A stretch of DNA of 64,000 bases from NCBI RefSeq assembly GCF_039975415.1, contig NZ_JBDWHD010000005.1; one strand, written 5' to 3'. Position 1 is the stretch's first letter, and every line of letters begins with the position of its first letter. A program made the position numbers and the translations under genes. Source of the stretch: Ascidiaceihabitans sp039975415. GTDB lineage: Bacteria; Pseudomonadota; Alphaproteobacteria; Rhodobacterales; Rhodobacteraceae. Shown one piece after another: positions 25,848 through 35,074 of this stretch. The notes below the pieces were generated by a model, which worked only from the letters and a program-made list of their open reading frames with translations, did no database searches and was not told the DNA's origin.

Positions 25848-26657
25848 ATGTCATTGTTGGGACGCCTTTTTTACAAGTCACGCAAATTCTACGACGATGA
25901 TTTCGACTGGAACAGCTACACCGACGACAGCTACAAACGTCGGATTGAGACAGATATTGAATCTCAATTTCAGGCCGTGGCGCAGAACGACCAATTGGGT
26001 TTCGATACGGCGTCTGGCCATGTCACGGTGTCCGGTTCTGATATGCACCCCAACCACTTGTTGATTTTGGAAGCCATAGGCCAGTTGCAACCCAAATCAG
26101 TGCATGAGGTGGGCTGTGGTGGCGGGGATCACGTGGCCAACGGTCAAACACTGTTTCCCCAGATTGCCTTCACCGGCGGAGATAGGGGGCAAACCCAACT
26201 TGATATGGCGATGTCCCGGCACCCAGAACTGATAGATGCGGTAGCTTTGCAAGATATTACAATGCCGTTGTCGCGGCATTGGCCTCGGGCGGATTTTGTC
26301 TACAGTCAGGCGGTTTTGATGCATATCCACACCGCTGTCAGCCATTTCGTCGGTTTGGCCAATATGGTGAACCTGTCGGACCGTTTTGTGTTGTTGATGG
26401 AAAACTACCAGTGCCACAACTTTATCGCCGACATTCAAAATCTGCGCGATGGGGGGCATTTTGATTGGCCCGAATTGTACATTTACCGCTTTGATGGATC
26501 GACAGGTGCACGGGCGATCTTGCTGTCACGAGAAAAGTTGGACTTGCCAGAGATCGAAAGTGACGCGCAGATACGCGAAGGGTTGACAGCATCGGATCGG
26601 CGTTTAAAGCGTTCGAATGAAGACAGTGCACGCGGTATTTTTGGTCCGAAGAACTGA
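25848..26657 (+). CDS. Class I SAM-dependent methyltransferase-like protein
   Basis: About 269 residues. Methyltransferase motif I is VHEVGCGGGDHV near residue 85, followed by an acidic end of strand 2 (FTGGDRGQTQLDMA), a motif II-like region (ADFVYSQAVLMHI) and FVLLMENYQCHNF. The substrate is not evident. It is a single gene ending 14 bases before the left attachment repeat of the island, so it is the last core gene on that side. Confidence 0.75.
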   Translation: MSLLGRLFYKSRKFYDDDFDWNSYTDDSYKRRIETDIESQFQAVAQNDQLGFDTASGHVTVSGSDMHPNHLLILEAIGQLQPKSVHEVGCGGGDHVANGQTLFPQIAFTGGDRGQTQLDMAMSRHPELIDAVALQDITMPLSRHWPRADFVYSQAVLMHIHTAVSHFVGLANMVNLSDRFVLLMENYQCHNFIADIQNLRDGGHFDWPELYIYRFDGSTGARAILLSREKLDLPEIESDAQIREGLTASDRRLKRSNEDSARGIFGPKN

Positions 26658-26670
26658 AGCTGGGCGGAGG

Positions 26671-26688
26671 TTTGGTAGGCCCGGCAGG
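26671..26688. repeat. Left attachment repeat (copy of tRNA-Ile2 3' end)
   Basis: TTTGGTAGGCCCGGCAGG is an exact, same-orientation copy of 41478-41495, which spans the 3' end (CCA and acceptor/T-arm part) of the tRNA gene there. Only this piece of the tRNA is present. This is the signature of site-specific integration into a tRNA gene, here marking the distal end of the island. Confidence 0.85.
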
Positions 26689-26813
26689 CAGAGCACAAAA
26701 TCACGAAAGCATCAAGTTAGGCTGACGAACCGCAAAAAAGCAGCCTTTGATTTCATTGCGGTAATTTGGCACATGACGAGCCTTGTTTCGCAAACGGTTC
26801 GCGGTTTAAAGCC

Positions 26814-27212
26814 ATGAGTGGCATGGCGTTGATCTGGGCTGCGAATGTCATAGGTCTGAAACCTGCTGCCAAAATTGTGCTGATCCAACTGGTGGACGTC
26901 CACAACAAGGAAACGAGCCAGTGCAACCTAAGCGCCCAGCGGTTGGCGGATGAACGCGAGATGGGCCGTGCCACGCTGTTCCGGCACATGACGACTTCGG
27001 AGGAAAGCGGCCTTGTTACGCGCCATGCCAGAGGGGACGGTGATGGCGGGCGCGGGTCCAATCAGTATGAGCTGCACCTTGATATTACCCTTGGTCCAAG
27101 CGCCCGTTCGAAGGGTGGCGGCGGCTGTTCTCACGGGGTTTCGTCTCATAATGAGAGGGGGGGATGCCATCACATCTACGACTTGCATGCGACAGAGATC
27201 ACAACCGCGTAG
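26814..27212 (+). CDS. Helix-turn-helix protein of plasmid/phage type (possibly truncated)
   Basis: About 132 residues. The first ~95 form a winged HTH (ALIWAANVIGLKPAAKIVLIQLVD, LSAQRLADEREMGRATLFRHM, SGLVTRHARGDG) of the kind found in plasmid replication and phage regulatory proteins (HTH_36-like). The C-terminal 40 residues are Gly/Cys/His-rich and look degraded or frame-shifted. It is the first gene inside the left island boundary, consistent with a mobile-element origin. Confidence 0.65.
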   Translation: MSGMALIWAANVIGLKPAAKIVLIQLVDVHNKETSQCNLSAQRLADEREMGRATLFRHMTTSEESGLVTRHARGDGDGGRGSNQYELHLDITLGPSARSKGGGGCSHGVSSHNERGGCHHIYDLHATEITTA

Positions 27213-27353
27213 CTTGCAATCAATGGCCATGTTGAAGAGGGTAAGCTCACGATGGTTCTCAGCATGCTCTAAACGGACCCTGAATGTGTCTTATGGGCCA
27301 TCCTCATCGATACCTGATTGTATGCAAAATTCTATGTGCTGCGGGGCCATTGA

Positions 27354-27368
27354 GGTACACGGTGTACC
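27354..27368. promoter_or_regulatory. Perfect 15-base palindrome upstream of the S41-like gene
   Basis: GGTACAC-G-GTGTACC is a perfect 7-1-7 inverted repeat 40 bases before the start of the S41-like gene. Position and symmetry suit a repressor site. The cognate regulator is unknown; the HTH protein just upstream is one candidate. Confidence 0.4.
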
Positions 27369-27407
27369 CACCTTGGACTCTGCGGTAGATATTAATAGTC
27401 TAGGCGA

Positions 27408-28589
27408 ATGCTGATAATCCAAGATTTAGAGCAAATAGTGAGAAAAGTCCTACCGACCGATCCCAGCTTTCGATCAGTCAGACAAGAGGAATTGGATAAC
27501 GCCATCCACAAAGCTCGCCAGGAAGCACTTGCGCATTCGAGTGACGAATTCCTGCTATCTCTAATGAGCCTTCTGGCACTTCCAGGAAACGGACATACCC
27601 GCTTAATCCCGAACGACGCTATCTCAGTTCTCCCTTTAAGGTTTGTAACCATTGGCTGTGCTGTGCGGCTGGTCGACGCCGCATCCGATTTTTCTGAAGC
27701 GATTGGAGGCGAATTACTATCCATTGATGGCGTTCCCTTGCGAGAGATCGAAAGGGCCACCGAGACTTTTTTGGCAGGAACGCAGCAACGAAAACGTGTC
27801 ATTGGGCCAATCCTTTTCGTTTGGCCAAGCGCGTTGCAGCGTCTGGGTATTACTTCGGGCAGCGGCATGATCGAATACCGAGTAAGCAATGAAAGCGGGC
27901 AGATCAGCGAACTACTTCTGAACGCCGAAAATGTCGTTCTGGGGTCGACGTTTTATCCGCGAAACGAACATGGGAAAGCCGACGCATCCTGGTCTCCTGA
28001 GACTTTTGTGAGCATTAAAGACTTTGGCCAACTTGGTTTATTAATGGTCCTCCCGAGTTTTTTCGACACCAGCGATACAGACCTTTCGAATGAAATTTCT
28101 GAGGCGGCAGGCTTCGTAAGATCGCGTCCCGGCGCTCCTCTATTGATTGACGTTAGAGGGAATACCGGCGGCAATTTTCTTCAAACGCTGCCTTTGATCG
28201 ACGCTATTTCAGAGGGCTCAGAAGAACGCAAAGTAGGTCTGCTTGTCGACAAATTCACATTTTCCGCTGCGATCGTCTTCGTCGCCATCTTGAAGTACAG
28301 AATAGGAGAACGGCTTGCCCTTATTGGAGAAGAGATGGGAGATGGGCTAACGTTCTTTGCGGAAGGAGGAATAATCGACTTGTGTTCTAGCGGCGCTTGC
28401 GTCCGGTACTCTACGGCCTTTCATGATTGGGCGGGAGGTCGAATCGATCTGACGACACCGTCCGAGATTGCGGAAGAGATCGTCCCCGTTGGGAAACTGG
28501 GTCTGGATCGTCGCTTCGTCGCTCATTCGGACGACATCGTTTCACAAGATCAGTTTTGCAGGGATGTCCTTGAAAGTCTTACAACCTAG
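27408..28589 (+). CDS. S41-family peptidase-like protein, cytosolic
   Basis: About 393 residues. A PDZ-like middle region (LPLRFVTIGCAVRLVD, GGELLSIDGVPLREI) precedes a tail-specific-protease fold: LLIDVRGNTGGNFLQTLPLI and KFTFSAAIVFVAILK, where serine in TFSAA is the expected nucleophile, then LIGEEMGDGLTFF. There is no signal peptide, unlike CtpA-type S41 proteases. Base composition is more AT-rich than the neighbours, which fits recent acquisition. The substrate is unknown and no cognate partner is adjacent. Confidence 0.75.
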   Translation: MLIIQDLEQIVRKVLPTDPSFRSVRQEELDNAIHKARQEALAHSSDEFLLSLMSLLALPGNGHTRLIPNDAISVLPLRFVTIGCAVRLVDAASDFSEAIGGELLSIDGVPLREIERATETFLAGTQQRKRVIGPILFVWPSALQRLGITSGSGMIEYRVSNESGQISELLLNAENVVLGSTFYPRNEHGKADASWSPETFVSIKDFGQLGLLMVLPSFFDTSDTDLSNEISEAAGFVRSRPGAPLLIDVRGNTGGNFLQTLPLIDAISEGSEERKVGLLVDKFTFSAAIVFVAILKYRIGERLALIGEEMGDGLTFFAEGGIIDLCSSGACVRYSTAFHDWAGGRIDLTTPSEIAEEIVPVGKLGLDRRFVAHSDDIVSQDQFCRDVLESLTT

Positions 28590-29179
28590 ATAAGCGCAGA
28601 CACAGGGTCAGGCCTCATAACCAACGGATGACGGTTGCGGTGAGTGCAGTTGCGGCGGGCAAATGCGCATCATCGAGACCTTCAGGCGGGGGCAAAAGCC
28701 ACAGACCCGAGCGCCACCCAGAAAGGCCGCCGCATGACGAGATGTCCGTCAAAATGCAAAATACCTGCTCCCTTATGCGCCTCATCAGGGTGGAGTAATC
28801 TGCGGCGCCAAACGATCTAACATGTTGGAAACGCGCCAATGTTTATCGTTATCAACGCCAAGATCATGCTACTCATGGCCTCTGAACCACCTCAATTGCA
28901 TTCGACAAATACGCCAAGGCTCAAACCAACCTACAGCAGCCTCGCACTTTCCCCATAGGTCACTCTCAGCATCCCACGGCTTCCTCCCTGAGAGGTTTGT
29001 CAACGTGGGCCAAGGTCAGTCCCCCGCCGAAACCTCGCGCAGTGGCCCGCATCGAAAGACCTTCATCGAAGTGCTCTTTCGCTGCGGCTGCGCCAATGAC
29101 TGCTTTCGGGCCGTTCTGCAGTTCAGCCGATAGCGATCTTGCCTTCGGCGATAACAGGGGCCCGAGCGGCTAAATCGCC
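28590..29179. other. 590-base stretch without a convincing gene
   Basis: Short frames on both strands (28615-28839 minus, 28822-29133 plus) have low-complexity or unlikely composition and no ribosome binding sites. I read this as decayed island DNA between the protease gene and the catabolic operon, possibly old insertion-sequence debris, but no inverted repeats or transposase motifs could be identified. Confidence 0.5.
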
Positions 29180-30607
29180 TTAGGCTATACCATGCAGCGT
29201 TTTGGCCTCAAGATAGTCTTCCAAGCCCATCAACCCACCTTCGCGACCATTGCCGGATTGTTTGTATCCGCCAAACGGAGAGCCATAGTTGAAACCTCCT
29301 CCGTTGATGTGAATTGCCCCTGCGCGCAGGCGTGCGGCGACGCGTTCAGCACGGGATGGATCGCCCGTTTGCAAATAGGCCGCCAGCCCATAGGGCGTGT
29401 CATTTGCAATCTGAATGGCCTGCTCTTCGTCATCGAACGGAATGATAACGAGCACGGGACCAAAGATTTCTTCCTGTGCGATGCGCATATCGTTGCGCAC
29501 ATCAGAAAAGATCGTTGGTTTGACAAACCAACCAGCGTCACAGCCATCAGGTTTCCCCAGCCCACCTGCAAGCAACGTAGCGCCTTCATCGATGCCCAGC
29601 TGGATCATCGCCTGAACTCTGTCATATTGGATGCGGTCAAACAGCGGCCCAATGTGATCGCCCTCTTGCTCGGGATCCCCGACAGTGGTGCCTTCTGCGG
29701 CGCGCTTGGCGATTTGCACGGCTTCATCATAGCAGCTGCGTTCCACCAACAGACGCGTCGGCGCATCACATGATTGACCGGTGTTATACATGCATTCCTG
29801 AACTGACGCGGTGACCTGTGCATCAAGATCGCAATCGGCAAACACAAGGTTGGGGGATTTACCGCCCAATTCCAGCGTTACACGTTTGACTGTTTCAGCC
29901 GCATCACGGGTGATGGAAACGCCCGCGCGGGTTGATCCGGTAAACGACATCATCTGAATGTCTTGGTGGCGCGACATTGCGGCCCCTACGGTCGGGCCAT
30001 CCCCATGAACAAGGTTAAAGACCCCCGCAGGGAACCCAGCCTCATCAATAATTTCGGCGTAGATCATGGCGGATACGGGTGTGTGCTCGGATGGTTTCAG
30101 AACACAAGTGCACCCTGTCGCCAGCGCTGGAATGACCTTGAGCGCGATCTGGTTCATCGGCCAATTCCACGGCGTGATCAGACCGCACACACCGATGGGC
30201 TCGTGCAGCAGAATGTCACCATTGGCCAGCACCGTCCGGCCTTCCATCCCCTCCAGCGCGTCAATAAAGCCCTGAAGGTGGCCAACAGCGGCGTCAGCCT
30301 GCGCTTCGCGCGACATGGTGATCGGCGCACCCATCTCCATGCGCATCGCTTGTGCCAAATCCTCGAAACGTTTTTCGGTCACGTCCTTAAGGCGGTGAAG
30401 CAGCGCCAATCGCTCTGCTTTGCTGGTTCGTGAATAGCTCTCAAAGGCCGCACTTGCCGCCGCAACAGCACTGTCCACGTCCGCCTGATCGCCCATAGCG
30501 ATGGTCCCGATTTCTTGTTCGGTCGCTGGGTTCAGGACCGGCATTGTAGCATCCGAGCAGGGTTCGACCCAAGAGCCGTTGATGTAGAATTTCTGTAGGT
30601 TGTTCAT
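29180..30607 (-). CDS. Aldehyde dehydrogenase family protein
   Basis: About 475 residues, full length for the NAD(P)-dependent ALDH family. Motifs: PWNWPMNQIALKVIPALATG, SFTGSTRAG, catalytic Glu in LELGGKSPN (~245), catalytic Cys in YNTGQSCDAPTR (~279), and QEEIFGPVLVIIPF. It oxidises an aldehyde to a carboxylate. It is the last gene of the operon transporter - enolase-family enzyme - ALDH, starting 17 bases after the previous stop. In the island it probably acts on the aldehyde made by the GMC oxidoreductase. Betaine aldehyde is one possible substrate; sequence alone does not decide. Confidence 0.88.
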   Translation of the reverse strand: MNNLQKFYINGSWVEPCSDATMPVLNPATEQEIGTIAMGDQADVDSAVAAASAAFESYSRTSKAERLALLHRLKDVTEKRFEDLAQAMRMEMGAPITMSREAQADAAVGHLQGFIDALEGMEGRTVLANGDILLHEPIGVCGLITPWNWPMNQIALKVIPALATGCTCVLKPSEHTPVSAMIYAEIIDEAGFPAGVFNLVHGDGPTVGAAMSRHQDIQMMSFTGSTRAGVSITRDAAETVKRVTLELGGKSPNLVFADCDLDAQVTASVQECMYNTGQSCDAPTRLLVERSCYDEAVQIAKRAAEGTTVGDPEQEGDHIGPLFDRIQYDRVQAMIQLGIDEGATLLAGGLGKPDGCDAGWFVKPTIFSDVRNDMRIAQEEIFGPVLVIIPFDDEEQAIQIANDTPYGLAAYLQTGDPSRAERVAARLRAGAIHINGGGFNYGSPFGGYKQSGNGREGGLMGLEDYLEAKTLHGIA

Positions 30608-30623
30608 GGATCTTAGGCTCCGG

Positions 30624-31790
30624 TTATATATGCGGTTGCATGCAAGGATTGCGGAATTCACGGTTTGCGTAAACCCATGGCGCGAGGACGTCCCAATCTA
30701 TCTCAACACCAAGGCCCGGCAGGTCATTGGCCCTTACGTGGCCATGTGCATCGGGGCGAAAGACTTGTTTAGCCCCGAACTCATATGCTTCGAACGGTGC
30801 CGCTTGCTCAAAATAGTCGCAATTTGTTTGGGACAGCAACAGATGTAAATTCGCCGCTTGGGTCAGAGTGTAGCCCCAGCTTTGCAATTCGCCCTTCAGT
30901 CCGTGCGCGCGTGTTGCTGCCATTGCTGCGACGCCACCGGTAAACCCGCCGATGCCAGTCACATCAAAACGGGTACGGTCCCACGCGCCCATTTGCAGGG
31001 CCAGTTGGATCAGATGTAGATCCGGTATCCCGTTGCCGCTGGACAGAACGTCAATATCAACAGCATCCGCCAATGATTTGTACCCAAGCAGGTTGCTGTC
31101 CGGCATCGGAGCTTCGAAAAACTCCCAATCAAGACCGTCCAACAAACGCCCCATGCGCAAGGCCTGCGTGGATGAATAAGCACCCTCTGCATCAAGGTTC
31201 CAGCGGACAGATTGCCCCGAAAAACTGTCGGTCAACCGTTGAACCAATCGGATGTCGTCTTCTATCTGACCGTAGGGGTGGATCTTTATCGCGCGATATC
31301 CTTGTGCCACCCTGTCTTTGCAAAATTCGACATACGCCGCGTCACTGGCCAGCAACGGACAGGACGCATAGGCGCTGATACTGTCACGCGCAGCACCAAG
31401 CATTTTGTAAATTGGCACACCTAGGGTTTTCGCCTTGCCATCATGCAAAGCGATATCAAACAACGACGTCGCGATATGCCCCAAGGGAACATATCGTGCG
31501 CGCATGTCTTGATAGATCTTCGGAATATCAAAAACGCTTTTGCCCAACACAAAAGGGGCCATAAGGACCGCCGACGAAAAGGCCGTCATATCGAATTCAT
31601 GCTCTGTATAGGTGGTCAGACCCGCGATGGCCTCAACCCCATTTGACAGGCTTAGATTTGCGATGATCATTGCCTCATGCATGGGCCCCAGATGGGTCCC
31701 AAACGTGACCTTGTCAGTGTTAGGGCCAATGGCCGACAGAGTGATCCGATCAACAGTAACGCCATGCGTTTGTGCGCTCTGATCCTGCAT
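30624..31790 (-). CDS. Enolase-superfamily enzyme with atypical active site
   Basis: About 388 residues, mandelate racemase/muconate lactonising enzyme fold. The second barrel strand reads AIKIHPYG (K-x-H). Metal ligand positions: Asp in WNLDAEGA, Glu in FFEAPMPD; the third ligand region reads VLSSGNGIPD, with Asn where Glu or Asp is normal. The late-strand catalytic histidine found in the mandelate racemase subgroup is replaced (LQSWG). So the chemistry is likely an acid-sugar or hydroxy-acid dehydration or epimerisation carried out differently, or the site is altered. ATG 31790 overlaps the permease stop (TGATG); the in-frame GTG one codon upstream is less likely. Confidence 0.8.
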   Translation of the reverse strand: MQDQSAQTHGVTVDRITLSAIGPNTDKVTFGTHLGPMHEAMIIANLSLSNGVEAIAGLTTYTEHEFDMTAFSSAVLMAPFVLGKSVFDIPKIYQDMRARYVPLGHIATSLFDIALHDGKAKTLGVPIYKMLGAARDSISAYASCPLLASDAAYVEFCKDRVAQGYRAIKIHPYGQIEDDIRLVQRLTDSFSGQSVRWNLDAEGAYSSTQALRMGRLLDGLDWEFFEAPMPDSNLLGYKSLADAVDIDVLSSGNGIPDLHLIQLALQMGAWDRTRFDVTGIGGFTGGVAAMAATRAHGLKGELQSWGYTLTQAANLHLLLSQTNCDYFEQAAPFEAYEFGAKQVFRPDAHGHVRANDLPGLGVEIDWDVLAPWVYANREFRNPCMQPHI

Positions 31791-33865
31791 CACCCGACCT
31801 TTTGTCCCAACTCTTCTTGGCGCTTACGGCTCCAAGCTTGGGTCATCCGGTCGGCGATAATCGCTATGATTGCCATTGCGATACCAGCATTGATACCGAC
31901 CCCAAAGTTGCCGTCGCTCAACCCGATATAGACCGTCTGCTCTAGGCCGTTGGTGCCAACCAACGCAGCAATCACAAGCATCGCTATACCGTACATGATC
32001 GTCTGGTTTAGCCCCAACATCATCACCGGCAAAGCCAGCGGTATTTTGACCTGCCACAGCATCTGGCTGCGGGTTGCTCCGATCATTTGGGCGGCTTCGA
32101 TAATATGGTCGGGTAGGCTGCGCAACCCGTGTTCGGCATACCGCATTGCAGGCACGATAGCATAGGCGATGATCGCCAAAAGTGCCGTAAACTCACCGAT
32201 CTTAAAAATCATCACAAAGGGGATGATGATCACAAACAACGGCATCGTCTGCAGGGTGTCGTTGATGGGCCGCAAGATTGCCGAAACAGTCTCATTATGC
32301 GCACCCCAGATGCCAAGCGCCGTGCCGATCACGAATGAAATTATGACAGCAATGCCACACAGGTAAATTGACAGCATTGCCTCGGGCCAAATACCTGTAA
32401 CCACAATAAAGCCGAGGCCAAGCAATGTTCCAATGCCCAAGAATGGCCCACCAATCTTCCAACCCGCAAAGCCGTAAATCAGCAGCACTGCAGGCCACGG
32501 CATCTTTGTCAGACCAAAGTAAAAGAAGATCGCAAAGAGCAGCACCACGATCCCGGCCTGAGCGCTCCAGCGTTTTGTGCACCACGCAGCAAGGCCGACC
32601 ATAACAATGGCGTAACCCACAATATGCACCGTCGTCAGGGCAAAGCCCCATGTGAACGGGCTAACGGCGCCCTGAAGGCCGATCTTGGCAGGCAACATCA
32701 CAAAGAAGAAGGCAAAGGTCTTAACCGCTTCGATCTGATCGCGGAAATTCGTCACCAAAAAGCTGAGGCCATCGTTCATCACAGAGGCTGGGCTAAACTC
32801 AAACGCGCGGGGCCATACGTCGAAAATTGGCAACACCTGCGCGATTGCAAAACATAGGACCGAGCCACAAACCGCAGCGATCCAATATCGGTTGCGTTGG
32901 GCAAAGGTCTTAGCCTGCGGATCATAGTCGTCTGAACGGGCGGCCAGACCTGCTGTAATGCGGTCAATGACCATCGCCATCAAGGCTATGACCAATCCCG
33001 CCAACAGGCTTTCGCCAAATTGGGCTTTGCGGATGGTCGATAACACCTCCCAACCGATGTCAGCAGTCCCCCCAATGATCGAGGCAATGATGACCATACT
33101 CAGCGACGCCATTGTCGCCTGATTGACACCTAGCAAGATTTGCCGGCGTGCAGATGGAACGCGGACTTGCCAAAACAGTTGTCGCGGCGTGGCCCCCGCC
33201 ATCAAGCCTGATTCAATGACTTCGGATGATACCCCACGCAAACCGACAATCGTGTTTCGCACCATTGGCGGAAAGGAATACAAAACGCTGGCGATCAGGC
33301 CCACCACAGTGCCAAAGCCAAACAGCATCAGAATGGGCAGCAAATAGGCAAAAGCTGGGACAGTTTGTAAGATGTCCAACATCGGCATGATCCCACGTTC
33401 GGCGCGGTCCGAATAAAAGCCCCAAACCCCAAACGCAAAACCCACCATGATCGCAAGCGGCACCGATATTGCGACCAGCGAAAGGGTGTTCATGCTCTCG
33501 ACCCAATAGCCCATAATCAGGATGTAGAATACAGAGGCGAGTGTGAACGCAGCCAATTTCCAACCCGATGCGGCGTAAGCAACAACACAAAACAAAAATG
33601 CGGTCACAGTCCAAGGCAGGGCCTGTAGCACCCATTGCACACCTTTGATCGGCCATTCCAGAACCCAAGAGATACCAAGAAAGAACCAGCCAAGGTTGTC
33701 GACGATCCAAGTCATAATGACATTCAGCCAGTCAGAAATAGGCACAATTAGCGCGTCAGGATATTCGGCCATCCAGCCCAATGTGCCCTGCAAGGCAAGG
33801 CAGATCATTGTGATCAGCATCACAGCCAGCCATTGCAGGCTCGTTCGGTCCAGCTTGGGCCCCAT
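31790..33865 (-). CDS. Betaine/proline-type ABC transporter permease, fused double domain (ProW-like)
   Basis: About 691 residues containing two tandem BPD permease domains, each with its own EAA-type loop (ATPRQLFWQVRVPSARRQILLGVNQ in the first half, ATRSQMLWQVKIPLALPVMMLGLNQ in the second, compared piecewise). A normal ProW has one such domain and works as a dimer; here one polypeptide supplies both halves. It forms the channel of the ProXVW-like importer. It overlaps proV upstream by one base (TAATG) and the enolase-family gene downstream. Confidence 0.88.
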   Translation of the reverse strand: MGPKLDRTSLQWLAVMLITMICLALQGTLGWMAEYPDALIVPISDWLNVIMTWIVDNLGWFFLGISWVLEWPIKGVQWVLQALPWTVTAFLFCVVAYAASGWKLAAFTLASVFYILIMGYWVESMNTLSLVAISVPLAIMVGFAFGVWGFYSDRAERGIMPMLDILQTVPAFAYLLPILMLFGFGTVVGLIASVLYSFPPMVRNTIVGLRGVSSEVIESGLMAGATPRQLFWQVRVPSARRQILLGVNQATMASLSMVIIASIIGGTADIGWEVLSTIRKAQFGESLLAGLVIALMAMVIDRITAGLAARSDDYDPQAKTFAQRNRYWIAAVCGSVLCFAIAQVLPIFDVWPRAFEFSPASVMNDGLSFLVTNFRDQIEAVKTFAFFFVMLPAKIGLQGAVSPFTWGFALTTVHIVGYAIVMVGLAAWCTKRWSAQAGIVVLLFAIFFYFGLTKMPWPAVLLIYGFAGWKIGGPFLGIGTLLGLGFIVVTGIWPEAMLSIYLCGIAVIISFVIGTALGIWGAHNETVSAILRPINDTLQTMPLFVIIIPFVMIFKIGEFTALLAIIAYAIVPAMRYAEHGLRSLPDHIIEAAQMIGATRSQMLWQVKIPLALPVMMLGLNQTIMYGIAMLVIAALVGTNGLEQTVYIGLSDGNFGVGINAGIAMAIIAIIADRMTQAWSRKRQEELGQKVG

Positions 33866-34953
33866 TATTTCTGTCCTTGTGTGACAGGGACATTGCAGTT
33901 GTCACCTGTTGCGAGGGCCGCCACCAAACCGCGTGCGGTCGCCACCCCAAGCAGGGCGCCAGCGTCATCTTCCACAGCCAAGCCCTCTTCATTTTCGGCC
34001 AATTGCAACAGCATGCTTTCAACCAACGCGGACGCGGGAACCTTGGGCAAATGGTCTATTGGCCCGTTTGGGGCTTCGGCAATGTCGGAAGCATGCAGGA
34101 TGCTTTCCCATGGGACATCGTTGGTGAATTTGCGAATATAGTCATCGACCGGATTCAAGATCAGGTCCACCGGCCGTCCGATTTGCACGATCTTTCCATC
34201 CCGCATAATCGCCATGCGATCAGCGATACGCAGTGCTTCTTGAAAGTCATGTGTGATGAAAACGATGGACTTGTGCAGGACCGATTGGATGCGCAGAAAC
34301 TCATCTTGCATCTGTTTGCGGATCAATGGGTCCAACGCCGAAAATGGCTCGTCTAGAAACCAAACGTCTGGTTCAACGGCCAACGACCGTGCAATCCCAA
34401 CGCGCTGCTGTTGCCCACCGGACAGTTCTTTCGGGAAGTTGTTTTCGCGTCCTTCAAGGCCAACAAGTTGTATGACCCGCGCCGCCTGCGCATATCGCTC
34501 AGCCTCAGAGACACCTTGCAGCTTTAGCGGAAACGCAATGTTGTCGATGACGTTCAAATGCGGCATCAGGCCAAAGCTTTGGAACACCATGCCCATTTTG
34601 TGCCTGCGGACATCGATCAGTTCGGCATCGGATTTCTTGAGCAGATCTTCACCATCCAACAACACCTCTCCTGCCGTGGGTTCGACCAACCGAGACAGGC
34701 ATCTGACGATCGTAGATTTTCCTGATCCAGACAGCCCCATGATGACAAAAATCTCGCCAACGTGGACGTCAAAACTGACATCTGCATTGGCTACAATATG
34801 CCCGCCATCGCGAATGGTATCGGCGTGTGCGGATGGGTCATCCATGGCGTGGTTCTTGTCGCCAAAGAATTGATCAGGTTGCTTTCCGTAGACTTTCCAG
34901 ACGTTTCTGCAGGACAATTTAACGTCTTTGCCATCAAAATGGTCTGGTTTCAT
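33865..34953 (-). CDS. Betaine/proline-type ABC transporter ATP-binding protein (ProV-like)
   Basis: About 362 residues. Walker A MGLSGSGKST, signature LSGGQQQRVGIARSL, Walker B VWFLDEPFSALDPL and switch FITHDFQEAL are intact. The C-terminal ~80 residues resemble the regulatory CBS-type tail of ProV/OpuAA, which senses ionic strength in osmoregulatory transporters. A GGAG site precedes the ATG. It energises the fused permease encoded next. Confidence 0.92.
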   Translation of the reverse strand: MKPDHFDGKDVKLSCRNVWKVYGKQPDQFFGDKNHAMDDPSAHADTIRDGGHIVANADVSFDVHVGEIFVIMGLSGSGKSTIVRCLSRLVEPTAGEVLLDGEDLLKKSDAELIDVRRHKMGMVFQSFGLMPHLNVIDNIAFPLKLQGVSEAERYAQAARVIQLVGLEGRENNFPKELSGGQQQRVGIARSLAVEPDVWFLDEPFSALDPLIRKQMQDEFLRIQSVLHKSIVFITHDFQEALRIADRMAIMRDGKIVQIGRPVDLILNPVDDYIRKFTNDVPWESILHASDIAEAPNGPIDHLPKVPASALVESMLLQLAENEEGLAVEDDAGALLGVATARGLVAALATGDNCNVPVTQGQK

Positions 34954-35074
34954 CTGGATCTCCTGGGGAATGAAGGGCGGCGGATCGCTTTGGGTCGATC
35001 AACGCTGCAAGTGCATGTGGCGAAGGCAAGCGGCGGCGGACTTTATACCGCCGCCGCTCAATTTTGAATGCGTG

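Noticed and set aside
26671..26688. Second tRNA gene at the left repeat
   Set aside because: Only 18 bases of the tRNA 3' end are present; no D or anticodon arm follows.
28615..28839. 74-codon minus-strand frame in the island
   Set aside because: Unusual composition, no ribosome binding site, sits in a stretch that looks decayed.
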